31,212 nt of DNA from Gonapodya sp. JEL0774 (taxonomy: Eukaryota; Monoblepharomycota; Monoblepharidomycetes; Monoblepharidales; Gonapodyaceae), in the NCBI GenBank assembly GCA_027604505.1, contig JADIIX010000197.1, forward strand, positions 873-32,084, read 5' to 3'. The number at the start of each line of letters is the position of its first letter. Position 1 is the stretch's first letter. A program made the position numbers and the translations under genes. Under the pieces are notes generated by a model, which saw only the letters and a program-made list of their open reading frames with translations, was not told where the DNA came from and made no database searches. Shown piece by piece: positions 21,701-31,212 of the stretch.

Positions 21701-24700
21701 AGAGTTGCCACAGGTGCATACAGCAGCCATTGCTACTGTTGGCCAGATTCCAGGAAATGACAAGAACTTGTTTGACTATCACTTTGATATCAATGAACTT
21801 GCTTGGAATCATTGGTCATCCTATGTTCCAGTATATGTACATCAACCTGAAACACCATTCCATGAAATTCTAGTACCAACCATGGATACAATGAGGCACA
21901 CCTGGCTCTTGGAGAAACTTACTGCATTCAGAAGACCAATTCTTTTTGTTGGGGATGTTGGTACCTCAAAGTCAGTTACAGTACAGAATTACCTCCGCCA
22001 CTTACCACCCGATCAGAATCTTCTCCTGCCAATTAACTTCTCCAGCCGAACAAGCTCCCTTGACATACAGCGCAATTTGGAGGTGCATGTGGAGAAAAGG
22101 ACCAAGGACACATATGGTCCCGCAGCTGGGAAACGCTTGATTGTGTTTGTGGATGACCTCAACATGCCAACAAAGGACAAGTACGGGACAATGCAACCAA
22201 TTGCACTACTAAAGCTTCTGATAGAACGTGGAGGACTTTATGATCGGGGCAAAGAACTGAACTGGAAGTACCTCAAGGATTTGCAGTTCATGGGTGCAAT
22301 GGGAACACCTGGAGGTGGTCGAAATGATGTGGATCCCAGATTTGCATCTCTCTTTGCAGTGTTCAATATTGTCTTCCCAAAAGAGGCATCACTTCAAAAA
22401 ATTTACGCTTCCATTGTGGATGGAAGGCTGGCCAGCTTTCCTCAAGAAGTCAAGGATGCTGCCAATAAACTAACTTCAATGACCTTAAAGTTGTATGCTG
22501 AAATTGTGAGTCACCTACTACCAACACCATCCAAGTTTCATTATATATTTAACCTGAGAGACATCAGCAAGATCTATGAGGGATTGTGTCTTGCAACAAT
22601 TGACAATTTCAGCTCGTCCAAACAATATGTCCGATTGTGGAGAAATGAATGCTTGAGGGTGTTTTTTGATAGGTTAACCAATGACACAGACAGAGACTAT
22701 GTCAGCCGGCTTGTTAACAAACTGGTACTAGACAATTTTGAGGCCAGTGAAGAGTACATCACAAAGTCTCCTTCTCTCTTTGGAGACTTCCGAAATGCTC
22801 TTCATGAAGAGAATGCCAGACTGTATGAGGACCTTTTGGATTTTCAGGCTGTGCGATCAATTGTCCGGGAGATTCTGGAGGAGTACAATATGAAGCAAAC
22901 CCCAATGAACTTAGTTCTCTTTGATGATGCCCTTGAGCACCTCACAAGACTTCACAGAATTATCAGGCTAAAACGTGGACATGCTCTGGTTGTTGGTGTT
23001 GGAGGGAGTGGGAAACAATCTCTGACCAAGCTCGCAGCATTTGCTGCAGGTTATTCTGTCTTTGAAATTACTTTGACAAGAGGCTATGGCGAAATGGAAT
23101 TTCGTGAAAATTTGAAGGCCTTATATAACCAGCTTGGACAGGGCATGAAAACAGTGTTTCTGTTTACAGATGCTCATGTTGTCCAAGAAGGATTCCTGGA
23201 GCTGATTAACAACATGCTCACCTCTGGGATGGTACCAACACTGTATGAGGATGATGAGAAGGAGGCAGTTTTTGCTACACTTCAAGAAGAAGTTACTAAG
23301 GCAGGTATTGTTCAAAGCAAAGAGAACATGTGGCACTACTTTGTCAATAAATGTGCAGACAATCTTCATATTGTCTTAGCCATGTCTCCACAGGTTTGAA
23401 TCTTGTTGTCATTGTAAAGAGTGAGTGCTCCCACTAACAACAGATGAATTTTTTACGGGCACTGCTCTACACAGGGAGATAGACTGCGAGAAAGATGCCG
23501 AAGCTTTCCTGGGATGGTAAACAACACCATGATTGACTGGTTCCCCCCCTGGCCTGAGCAGGCACTGCTTTCAGTAGCTGATGCCTTTCTTCCTGAAGAT
23601 GCCATTCCTTCTGAGATGAGGCAAAGTGTTGTAGAACATATGGTAAAGGTGCATCTTTCAGTAGGAGATTCATCTCAACAATACTTGCAGCGGTACCGAA
23701 GGTACAACTTTGTCACTCCAAAAAACTATCTGGACTATATCAGCACATATAATTCAATACTGAAGACTCAACGTGATTTGAATGGAAAGTTGTGCACCAG
23801 ACTGGATTCTGGACTTAGCAAGCTGGAAGAAGCATCAAGTCAGCTAGATGTCTTGAACAAGCAACTTGCAGAGCAAAATATAGCTGTTAAAGACAAGACA
23901 GAAGCATGCAACAAGCTTCTAGAGGTCATTACCAAAAACACTACAGAGGCTGAAGAAAAAAAAGAAATGGCAGAGAAAAAGGGCACAGAATTGGAAGCTC
24001 AGAATGTGCAAATTGCAAAGGACAAAGAGGAAGCTGAAAGTGCATTGGCAGAAGCACTTCCTGCACTGGAGGAAGCTCGATCAGCACTTGCCAACCTATC
24101 AGCATCAGAAATCACTGAGATTAGATCATTTGCAAAACCTCCAAAAGAGGTTCAGAAAGTTTTGGAGTGTGTTTGCGTTATCAAAGGCATCAAGGATACC
24201 TCATGGAAATCCGCTAAAGCAATGATGTCAGCAATTGACTTTAAGGCATCACTACAATCATTAGATGTAGATAACATTTCTGCAAATCAAATCAAAACAG
24301 TGAAGGGAGTACTTAAGGAGATGGATGTCACATTAGAAAGGATGATGGAGATATCTTTCGCAGGTGCAGGATTACTCAAATTTGTGTTGGCAGTTGTGGG
24401 ATACTGTAATGTTGCTAAAACAATCCAGCCAAAGCGACAAGCAGTTGCAGAGCTGGAGAGAAAATATCAAGAGAGCAAAAGAGAATTTGATAAAATTACA
24501 AGGGAGTTGTCACATCTAAGTGAGCAGCTGTCAAATCTTCAGCAACAATTCCACCAAGCAAAGTCAGAGCAACAAGAACTGAAGAGTATGGCTGAAGTAA
24601 TGGAGCGACGCTTGGTGGCTGCAGATAAACTTATATCAGGTCTTGGATCTGAACGTGGACGTTGGTCACAGGACCTGAAGGGGCTCATGGAGCAGCGAAC

Positions 24701-27700
24701 AAGATTGTTAGGGGACTGTTTACTAGTTGCAGGGTTCATGTCCTACACAGGATCTTTTAATTGGGAGTTCAGAAATGAAATGATTTACCAGAAGTGGTTA
24801 GTTGATCTGAAGAGTAAGGTTGAGATAAGTGAAAACTTTAAGGTGGAAAAAATTGTTGCCACTGATGTGGAGATGAGTAGATGGGCATCAGATGGCCTGC
24901 CTTCTGATGAACTGTCCATCCAAAATGGCATTCTGACTACAAAAGCAAACAGATTTCCACTTTGCATTGACCCTCAGCAGCAAGCAGTGAACTGGATAAA
25001 GAAGAGGGAAGCAAATGAAAACTTAAAAGTCTCTACTTTCAATGACCCAGATTTCCTCAAGCAGCTGGAAATGGCTATAACATATGGATTTCCATTCTTA
25101 CTGGAAGATGTGGATGAGTACATTGATCCTGTGATTGACAACGTGCTGGAAAAAAACATCAAAGTTGCAGGAAGTCGCAAGTTTATTGTGTTGGGTGATA
25201 AGGAAGTTGATTATGACCCAAACTTCCGGTTGTATCTCACCTCAAAATTATCAAACCCCATATACACCCCCAAAGTGTTTGGAAGTGCCATGGTCATCAA
25301 CTACAGTGTGACATTTAAAGGCCTGAGTGACCAACTTCTTAATGTGACAGTTAGACATGAGCGTAAGGAGCTGGAGGAGCAAAGAGAGAGACTAGTTGTT
25401 GAAATGAGTGAGAACAAGAAGCTCCTTAAGGACCTTGAAGACACATTACTCCGGGAGCTAGCTTCCTCCACTGGAATGATGCTGGACAATGCAGATCTCA
25501 TCCGCACACTTGAGGAAACTAAGCTTAAGGCAACAGAAATCTCTCAAAAGCTTACGCTGGCAAATCAGACTGCGGCGGAAGTAGAAGTATCCAGGGATGG
25601 ATACAGGCCTGCTGCTAAAGTTGGAGCAGTTCTATTTTTTGTGATTGCAGAACTGTCTACTATTAATCCAATGTATGAGTACTCATTGAAAGCATTTTTG
25701 GAGGTGTTCAACCAGTCTTTGTACAAAAGCAAGGTTGATCCTCTTCTTTCTAGGAGGCTCTCTAACATTGTTGAGACACTAAAGTATGCCATTTACAACT
25801 ATGCATGCACAGGGCTCTTTGAGCGCCATAAGCTGATGTTCTCACTCCAAATGACCATCAAGCTTTTGGAGGCAGATGGGAATGTTGATCCTGCAGAGCT
25901 GAGTTTCTTCTTAAAAGGAGATGTGTCCCTAGAACAGCCAGCAAAGCAGAAGCCCTACAGTTGGATTAGTGATCAGGGATGGAAAGATCTGCTCATGCTT
26001 GCTAATCTGAACTCCATTTTTTTCTCTTTGGTTGACCATGTCCTTGCTCATGGACAGGAGTGGGCCATTTGGGCCAACAGTGGGATGCCAGAATCAGTTT
26101 CATCTCCAGGAAAATTCACAGAACAACTTACCCACTTTCAACAACTTTGCTTGCTTAGATGTTTCAGAAATGACCGAGTTTATAATGCTGTCACTTCCTT
26201 TGTCATCAAGCAAATGGGAGAGAAATATGTGACCCCTCCAGTTATTAACTACCAAAACATATTTGATCAATCCACACCATTTTCTCCAGTAGTGTTTGTT
26301 TTGAGTCCAGGAGCAGATCCACAGGGAGAACTTCAGAAACTTGCTGAGACACTTGGCTTTGGAGGAAATCGCCTGAAGTTTCTCTCATTGGGTCAAGGTC
26401 AAGCACCTATTGCTCTACAGCTTTTAGAGACAGCTGTTGCAAGAGGACAATGGCTGATGCTTCAAAACTGTCATCTGTTGGTTGGATGGCTCAAAACATT
26501 GGAGAAAGTTCTGGAAAAAATTGAAAAGCCCCACCCTGACTTCCGACTTTGGTTGACTACTGAACCAACACCTCAGTTTCCCATTGGTATTCTTCAAAAA
26601 TCCTTGAAAGTTGTCACAGAGCCACCCAACAGCTTAAAGCTGAACATCAGAGCTACTTTTGTTCGCCTGACAGATGAGATCTTATCAGATTGTCTGCATC
26701 CATACTTTAAGCCCCTTGTATATGTTCTGGCGTTTTTCCATGCAGTTGTTCAAGAAAGGGGCAAGTATGGCAAAGTAGGATGGAATGTCAAGTATAATTT
26801 CAACGAATCAGACTTTCGAGTGTCCACCACAATCCTACGCACATACTTGGATAAAGCATGTAACATTGACAAAACAAAACTTCCATGGACCACATTGCGA
26901 TATCTTATTGGGGAGACCATATATGGCGGAAGAGTAACAGATGACTATGACCGCAGAATAGTTAAAACCTACTTGGAGGAGTATATGGGTGATTTTCTTT
27001 TTGATACCTATCAGAAATTTCATTTCTTCAGAAATGAACAAGTTGAATATGCACTTCCCTTGAAGGGATCACGTGATGACTATGTCAATTTTATTGAACT
27101 CCTCCCTTTAAGCAACTCTCCAGATGTTTTTGGCCTGCACCCTGTTGCAGAGATTGGATACCTTACAAACGCAGTAAAAGAGATGTGGGCACAATTGTTG
27201 AGTCTGCAACCCCGCACAAGTGATGGCTCTGGTGGTACAAGCCGGGAGAGCTTCATTGCCAGTATTGCCTCCGACATTCAAGGGAAGCTGCCAGCAACAT
27301 TTGATCTTGCCCGTATCCAGAAATCCATAGGCACCCCAAGTCCAACCCAGGTTGTTTTACTCCAGGAGCTGGAAAGGTGGAACACCCTTGTAGATAAAAT
27401 GGCAACATCATTACGCGACCTGAGGAGGGCATTGAAAGGAGAGATTGGTATGAGCCAGCAGCTAGATGAACTTGCAAATAATGTATACAATGGAGCATTG
27501 CCACAAATGTGGCGAGGACTTGCACCACAAACAGAGAAGGGTCTTGGTAGCTGGATGCGGCACTTTGAGAGACGATATCAACAATATTCAACCTGGATCA
27601 AAAATGGAGAGCCTCTTGTGATGTGGCTCTCAGGTTTGCATGTCCCAGAATCCTACTTGACTGCTCTAGTACAGATGACATGCCGTAAGAATGGCTGGCC

Positions 27701-28149
27701 TTTGGACAGGTCTACTCTTTATACAGTTGTTACTGGCTTCCAGGATCCTAGTCAGGTGATTGAGCGTCCTAGCAGTGGTTGCTTTGTGACAGGTCTCTAC
27801 CTAGAGGGTGCAGGATGGAGCAAAGACCACAGTAGTGGTCACCTGATTCGTTCCCTCCCTGGTGGTCAGCTTTCCCAGGAGCTCCCAATCCTTCAGATAA
27901 TTCCAATTGAGCTGAGCAGACTGAAACTTGTCAGCACTTTTCGCACCCCTGTTTATACAACACAACAAAGGAGGGATGCAGCTGGAGTTGGGTGGGTGTT
28001 TGATGCAGATCTGGCAAGTGAGGAGCACCCAAGTCATTGGGTGTTGCAAGGTGTAGCTTTGGTCTTAAATACTGTAAGTGTAACGTTGTGGGTATCTGCA
28101 CTCTTGAGTAACTTTTCATATTGATCATTTCTTAAAACAGAATGAATGA
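12703..28149 (+). CDS. DNAH10: Axonemal inner-arm dynein heavy chain, DNAH10 type
   Basis: Motor subunit of the I1/f inner dynein arm, driving flagellar bending. Twenty exons: 12703-12957, 13025-13112, 13179-13577, 13637-13870, 13911-14179, 14276-14752, 14820-15094, 15165-15422, 15482-15594, 15660-15742, 15808-16134, 16220-16420, 16475-16606, 16676-16864, 16940-17416, 17474-17669, 17729-20394, 20463-23393, 23475-28073, 28141-28149; about 4725 residues. P-loops: AAA1 GPAGTGKTE (about 2087), AAA2 GPSGGGKS (2368), AAA3 GDVGTSKS (2710), AAA4 GVGGSGKQS (3058). The AAA1 Walker B is CFDEFN. The stalk tip (about 3403-3505) starts [13 protein letters not shown]; the C terminus has [13 protein letters not shown] then Asn-Glu from a 9-nt coding exon. 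DNAH10 traits include [20 protein letters not shown] and [17 protein letters not shown]-like tail blocks. Weak spots: the start codon and the 40-nt intron at 13871-13910. Confidence 0.95.
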
Positions 28150-28304
28150 AGCTATTGGCCTTCTTGAGTGGGAATGGCAAGAGGACTTTTGAATTTGAAA
28201 GTGTATATAGTACTAGAAATCAGATTGATATTTTCTTCATTTCATTTGAACAAAGCTCTGTAATGCAATTTGTGATTCTTCAATTATCCACTTACCGCAT
28301 AAAG
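28150..28304. other. Dynein 3' flank
   Basis: AT-rich sequence between the dynein stop and the first LTR-like repeat. It should contain the dynein 3' UTR. No AATAAA hexamer is seen and no other feature is supported. Confidence 0.5.
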
Positions 28305-28434
28305 TGTTGGTGTATGGATGTGTATATTATCTGTATGTTTAGTGGGCAAACTATATTAGCCAGTCATCATAGATGAACTACACTGACTGTAATTTACTGT
28401 GTTGCACATACAACAGAGAGCCACAATTCCAACT
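28305..28434 (+). mobile_element. Degenerate Copia-type LTR 1
   Basis: Starts TGTTGG, as Copia LTRs do, continues TGTATGGATGTGTATATTAT, and ends just before a GGTTATGAGCC primer-binding motif. Length 130 nt, close to the two copies downstream. The 3' end (AACT) lacks the usual CA. It is the least similar of the three, and the sequence after it shows no recognisable gag, so it may be a decayed solo copy. Confidence 0.5.
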
Positions 28435-28450
28435 GGTTATGAGCCTGGGG
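28435..28450 (+). other. Degenerate primer-binding site 1
   Basis: GGTTATGAGCCTGGGG keeps the first eleven bases of the downstream primer-binding motif GGTTATGAGCCCAG, then diverges. It lies directly after LTR 1. Confidence 0.45.
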
Positions 28451-29066
28451 CAATTCTGATTGTCTCAAAGTGTAGAGGACTGCACCGGATGAATCGAAGG
28501 GGCAGGAGCATATGATGGTGTTTGAGGTGTAGAATATATTCACTGTCTATGCCGCTAAACCCTCACACATGGACCTGTTCCGTCACACTACCCCCATCAG
28601 CTATGCCCTACAACAGGCCATTCACTAAAAGTGTGTGAATGTCACTTGTCCATTGCCACTTCAAATAAAACAAGCTCTCCCAAGAAGGAAACGGATCTTG
28701 AATTCATTTGCCGCACCATCCTTTCATCCATGGGGCAACCTGGTACATTGTGCAGGGGAATCCCCAGGAGATAACACTTTGAATGGACACAGCAAGATGA
28801 TTCTCACGAAACCATTCCCCACAAGATCACTCATGTGGTGCATGCTTCATACTCTTCTCCTTTTCACAGCAAAAGATCTGTCATTGTCATTTTTGCTTCT
28901 GTTCTTTTTAACTCATGCTTTTGCACCATCACGTTTGCGTTTTTGCGTTGTTTGAAATGTTATCAATGGGACTTGCAAAAGAACGTTGTGTCTCTCTTTC
29001 AAGACGACGTTTCATTCCAGCCAGTCTGGAACAGCAGCTGATGGGCTGTCCATTTTTCCCAGTCAG
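28451..29066. other. Unassigned sequence between LTR 1 and the chromodomain relic
   Basis: About 600 bp in which I recognise no protein. A 106-codon plus-strand frame at 28635-28955 ends in a leucine/phenylalanine-rich stretch and matches nothing known to me. On the minus strand, the part beyond the chromodomain (to about 28930) encodes a basic segment (MKRRLERETQ, KRKRD in another frame) that may be the decayed C terminus of that relic. Confidence 0.4.
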
Positions 29067-29386
29067 ATGTGCATTCTTGTAAGCAGTAATAAGATCTTGC
29101 CCATGAATATTTTCCTCAACAGTCCATTCAGGTACAGTGTAACCTCAAAATTTAACAAGGTATTCAACAAGTGGTCCATTTACTTGTTTATCATCACATT
29201 TTCCATTTTGTAAGCAGTATAACCAGCTTGATCTACACCAATTGGTGTCACTGTTTCATCATTTGGCATCTCTGAAAGCGGTTTTGCACGATCCACATCA
29301 TCACACACACCAGGTACCAATGCTACAGCAGATGCATCATTGAGTATTCGTGGGTGGGCTGCAATTTTTGAGGACGCTGAACATGC
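29067..29386 (-). pseudogene. Chromodomain protein relic
   Basis: Read on the minus strand, about 55 open codons lead to AYKMENV (29221-29195). After a one-base frameshift, DDKQVNGPLVEYLVKF, a TGA stop (29145-29147), then GYTVPEWTVEENIHGQDLI and TAYKNAH follow. This is the chromodomain pattern: the Tyr-x-Val-Glu-like start, EYLVKW-x-GY, W-x-x-EEN, and the C-terminal helix. The interrupting TGA sits where Arg or Lys is usual, so CGA to TGA is the simplest cause. Chromodomains occur at the ends of Ty3-type integrases and in HP1-like proteins; too little remains to choose. It lies antisense to the Copia repeats and stops at LTR 2. Confidence 0.65.
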
Positions 29387-29511
29387 TGTTGGATATATAT
29401 GGTGTTGTGTGTACTATATGTGTGTATGACAGACTGCAGCATATAGATAAGGGCATCTGCGTGTAACATATAGAGTAACTGCACAGACAAGGACATCCAC
29501 TATTTCTGACA
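29387..29511 (+). mobile_element. Copia-type LTR 2 (5' LTR of the gag-only element)
   Basis: A 125-nt repeat starting TGTTGGATATATATGG and ending TTTCTGACA, with the canonical TG..CA ends. A perfect 14-nt primer-binding motif follows immediately. It shares TGTTGGAT, TGTACTATAT, CATAGAT-like, GGACAT and TTCTG blocks with LTR 3 in the same order, at roughly 60-65 percent identity by eye. Confidence 0.7.
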
Positions 29512-29525
29512 GGTTATGAGCCCAG
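29512..29525 (+). other. Primer-binding site for initiator tRNA-Met anticodon arm
   Basis: GGTTATGAGCCCAG is the reverse complement of CTGGGCTCATAACC, the anticodon arm of eukaryotic initiator tRNA-Met with the CAT anticodon inside. Drosophila copia and yeast Ty5 prime from this internal half-tRNA site. It starts directly after the LTR terminal CA. Confidence 0.75.
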
Positions 29526-29631
29526 AGCACTAAAGAGTGCTCCATCAAGGATTTCGGAGAATCGTGGAATTGTTCCTCCCCTTGTATCCCTCCTCTGTCA
29601 CTACAACACCACTGAAAAAATACCTGCCATC

Positions 29632-30531
29632 ATGGCAAATCAATTCAAACCCAACAACGTATTGAAACGGGTCACTGATACGTTGACCAAAACAACAAAA
29701 TTGTCCAAGTATCGAGATTGGGCGCACAAATTTGAAAACACTTTGGAATTGACAGGAAATGTGGAACACATCAAGGGAGTCTGCCAGGCGGACCATTCTA
29801 TCATTGATATTACGTTCCCCCATCATCTCAATACATTGACAACCACAGGAGCACGTGCTGCCGCTGACTGCCATCCCAGTTCCCCCAACTGGCCCAACAG
29901 CTGCTGGAATCAAATCAACGAACAAACCAATTGCCTCCACCATTAAATTGAGAATCAATTTTCCAACTCGCCATTCGAATGGGAAAATTGATGGATGGAT
30001 CTGCGATGGAATTATGGAAGGCGTTGGAAGGGAGATTTGTGGTGGTGAGTGTTGCAAAAGAATCCCAGGCCCTGAAGGAACGGCAAGCTGTCTGGCCTGA
30101 CAGAATGCCTGTGGACAAATTTGCTACGGACTTTTGGGAGAAGTGAGAGGAATACGCAGCAATGGGTGGAATGATGAGTGAGAAAACAAAAGTGGTCCAC
30201 TTCCTCAAGGACATCTACGACAAATAACCAGCCATTTACAGCAAGTATGCCTGCAAGAAATTGACTGATAATGATACTATCATTGAGGCAATGAAAATGA
30301 ACGAGACCCGCGATGAATCCCTCAAGCTCCAATCAAGCTTCGCTATGAATGTCATGAAAAAGAAGTACCGCAACCGCCTCTCCTTGTCTTCGAAGTCTGT
30401 TTTCACATGCTACAACCACAACGCAACATGACACATGTTGCGCATATGCAGGAAGTCATGTTGAGAGTGTGGGAGTGGGGCACACTGGTCTGGAGAATGC
30501 CCAGTACATTTGGCAAAGAAACAGAAGAACG
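29632..30531 (+). pseudogene. Copia-type Gag, degenerate, no Pol
   Basis: Starts ATG 106 nt after the primer-binding site, with MANQFKPNNVLKRV and KYRDWAHKFENTLELTG, the Trp-centred N terminus of Copia-type Gag. The frame shifts near 29,870 and continues with ELWKALEGRF, KTKVVHFLKDIY and KKLTDNDTIIEAMKM. It ends in a CCHC zinc knuckle at 30459-30500 (C-x2-C-x4-H-x4-C; ECGSGAHWSGEC visible). Stops in that second frame lie at 29949, 30144, 30225 and 30462; three of four are TGA, and the last falls inside the knuckle. Length about 300 codons, right for a complete Gag. The knuckle is followed within about 10 codons by LTR 3, leaving no room for protease, integrase or reverse transcriptase. Confidence 0.75.
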
Positions 30532-30647
30532 TGTTGGATGTATTTGATGTGTACTATATATTCGTATAATAGAACGCACACATAGATGAGTGTGCCGGTG
30601 TGTAGTATACCAAGTTGCCCACACAGGAACATACCTGTATTCTGCCT
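30532..30647 (+). mobile_element. Copia-type LTR 3, shared by two tandem elements
   Basis: A 116-nt repeat starting TGTTGGATGTATTTGATG and ending CTGCCT, so the terminal CA is lost. A purine-rich tract (AAAGAAACAGAAGAA) lies just upstream, where a polypurine tract would be expected. A perfect primer-binding site and another gag start follow. It is therefore the 3' LTR of one unit and the 5' LTR of the next. Confidence 0.65.
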
Positions 30648-30661
30648 GGTTATGAGCCCAG
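30648..30661 (+). other. Second intact initiator tRNA-Met primer-binding site
   Basis: GGTTATGAGCCCAG, identical to the copy at 29512. The leader after it (ACCAATAGATACTCCAT) also resembles the leader after the first copy (ACTAAAGAGTGCTCCAT). Confidence 0.7.
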
Positions 30662-30780
30662 GGTACCAATAGATACTCCATTTAGAATACAGAAGCAGAC
30701 AGTACAATTGCTTCGGTCGTTTTCCCTCTCCTACCGTCTCGCCACAACTTCACATCTACCCATATCACTTTTCCTCTGCC

Positions 30781-30870
30781 ATGACAACCACCGAAGTCAA
30801 ATTGAACCACCTTTTGAAGGTCCTGAAAGTCACCATGCAAATGAATGCTGGAATTGCGGACTATAAATGC
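30781..30870 (+). pseudogene. Second Gag N-terminal fragment
   Basis: ATG lies 119 nt after the second primer-binding site, similar to the 106-nt leader of the first unit. It encodes MTTTEVKLNHLLKVLKV and is cut by a TAG stop after 30 codons. Similarity to the first Gag start is limited to position and general character, so this is called mainly from its place after the LTR and primer site. Confidence 0.45.
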
Positions 30871-31212
30871 TAGAAGGGTCAGGTGGAGCTGGTGCTATGT
30901 CTCTTCTAGTTAGAAACGCACATATTGGGCCACAAGCTGTCTTCGGGACAAGTTGTAGACATTGTGAAAGTGCAATCAGATGCTGGAGGGGCATCAGGCA
31001 TTGGAGGATCGTCTGTTGCGCGAGTTGCTGTGGAGCCAGTGACATACAGTCCGGCTGATGCAAACACATCTGTCGCATTTTTTACACCGCCCACCCTGGA
31101 GAGTGCCCCCACCCTGTAATTTACTTCACCCACCTATAAAATCGATGCAAGATGAACCTGTGAAATGATGTAAGATAACCATAATCTCTTGAATAATTGG
31201 GAGAAATGTGTA
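30871..31212. other. Unassigned continuation of the second element
   Basis: Probably the decayed interior of the second LTR unit, running off the window end. A 64-codon plus-strand open segment (30925-31119) is Ser/Ala/Val-rich and unrecognised. No zinc knuckle or third downstream LTR is seen before the end. Confidence 0.35.

Noticed and set aside
28635-28955. 106-codon plus-strand open frame
   Set aside because: It has no recognisable Gag or Pol motif, lies in decayed repeat sequence, and its Leu/Phe-rich end looks like chance translation of T-rich DNA.
30925-31119. 64-codon plus-strand open frame near the window end
   Set aside because: It sits after a stop-broken Gag fragment in a degenerate element and matches no known domain; it may be element interior but cannot be supported as a gene.
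1-31212. CRISPR arrays, bacterial operons or ribosome binding sites
   Set aside because: The window is clearly eukaryotic, with spliced genes throughout; no regularly spaced repeats or operon-like overlaps are present.

Overview
This is nuclear DNA from a flagellated, intron-rich eukaryote, most likely a zoosporic (chytrid-type) fungus. Reasons: spliceosomal introns of mostly 55-120 nt with GT..AG ends; an axonemal inner-arm dynein heavy chain, found only in lineages with a motile cilium; a URC-type uracil catabolism gene pair typical of fungi; and Copia-type LTR elements. The species cannot be fixed from the window. Exon models were built by hand from both strands, and reading phase was checked across every junction.

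Layout. 1-587: GC-rich low-complexity DNA with a C tract, then the last exon of an unidentified plus-strand gene. 755-5077 (minus): DNA topoisomerase III alpha with three GRF zinc fingers and an RGG tail. 5231-6034 (minus): AP-1 sigma adaptin. 6430-7318 (minus): a Rac1 GTPase that needs a 4-nt micro-exon. 7696-8912 (minus): bacterial-type uracil phosphoribosyltransferase, divergent across 165 bp from 9078-11453 (plus), a URC1/GTP cyclohydrolase II-like protein. 11454-12702: gene-poor spacer. 12703-28149 (plus): a complete DNAH10-type dynein heavy chain of about 4725 residues in 20 exons. 28150-31212: a graveyard of degenerate Copia-type elements with very short LTRs, each followed by a primer-binding site for the anticodon arm of initiator tRNA-Met, plus an antisense chromodomain relic.

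How the genes fit together. The UPRT/URC1 head-to-head pair is the clearest functional module: UPRT makes UMP from uracil and URC1 is the signature enzyme of the URC route by which some fungi use uracil as a nitrogen source. The other genes are independent housekeeping or flagellar functions. The dynein gene is split in architecture and composition: the first 4.7 kb has many small exons and normal CpG content, while everything after an intron at 17417-17473 is carried on three huge exons and is strongly CpG-poor, a state that continues into the retroelement region. Most in-frame stops in the relics there are TGA, as expected if CGA codons decayed by C-to-T change.
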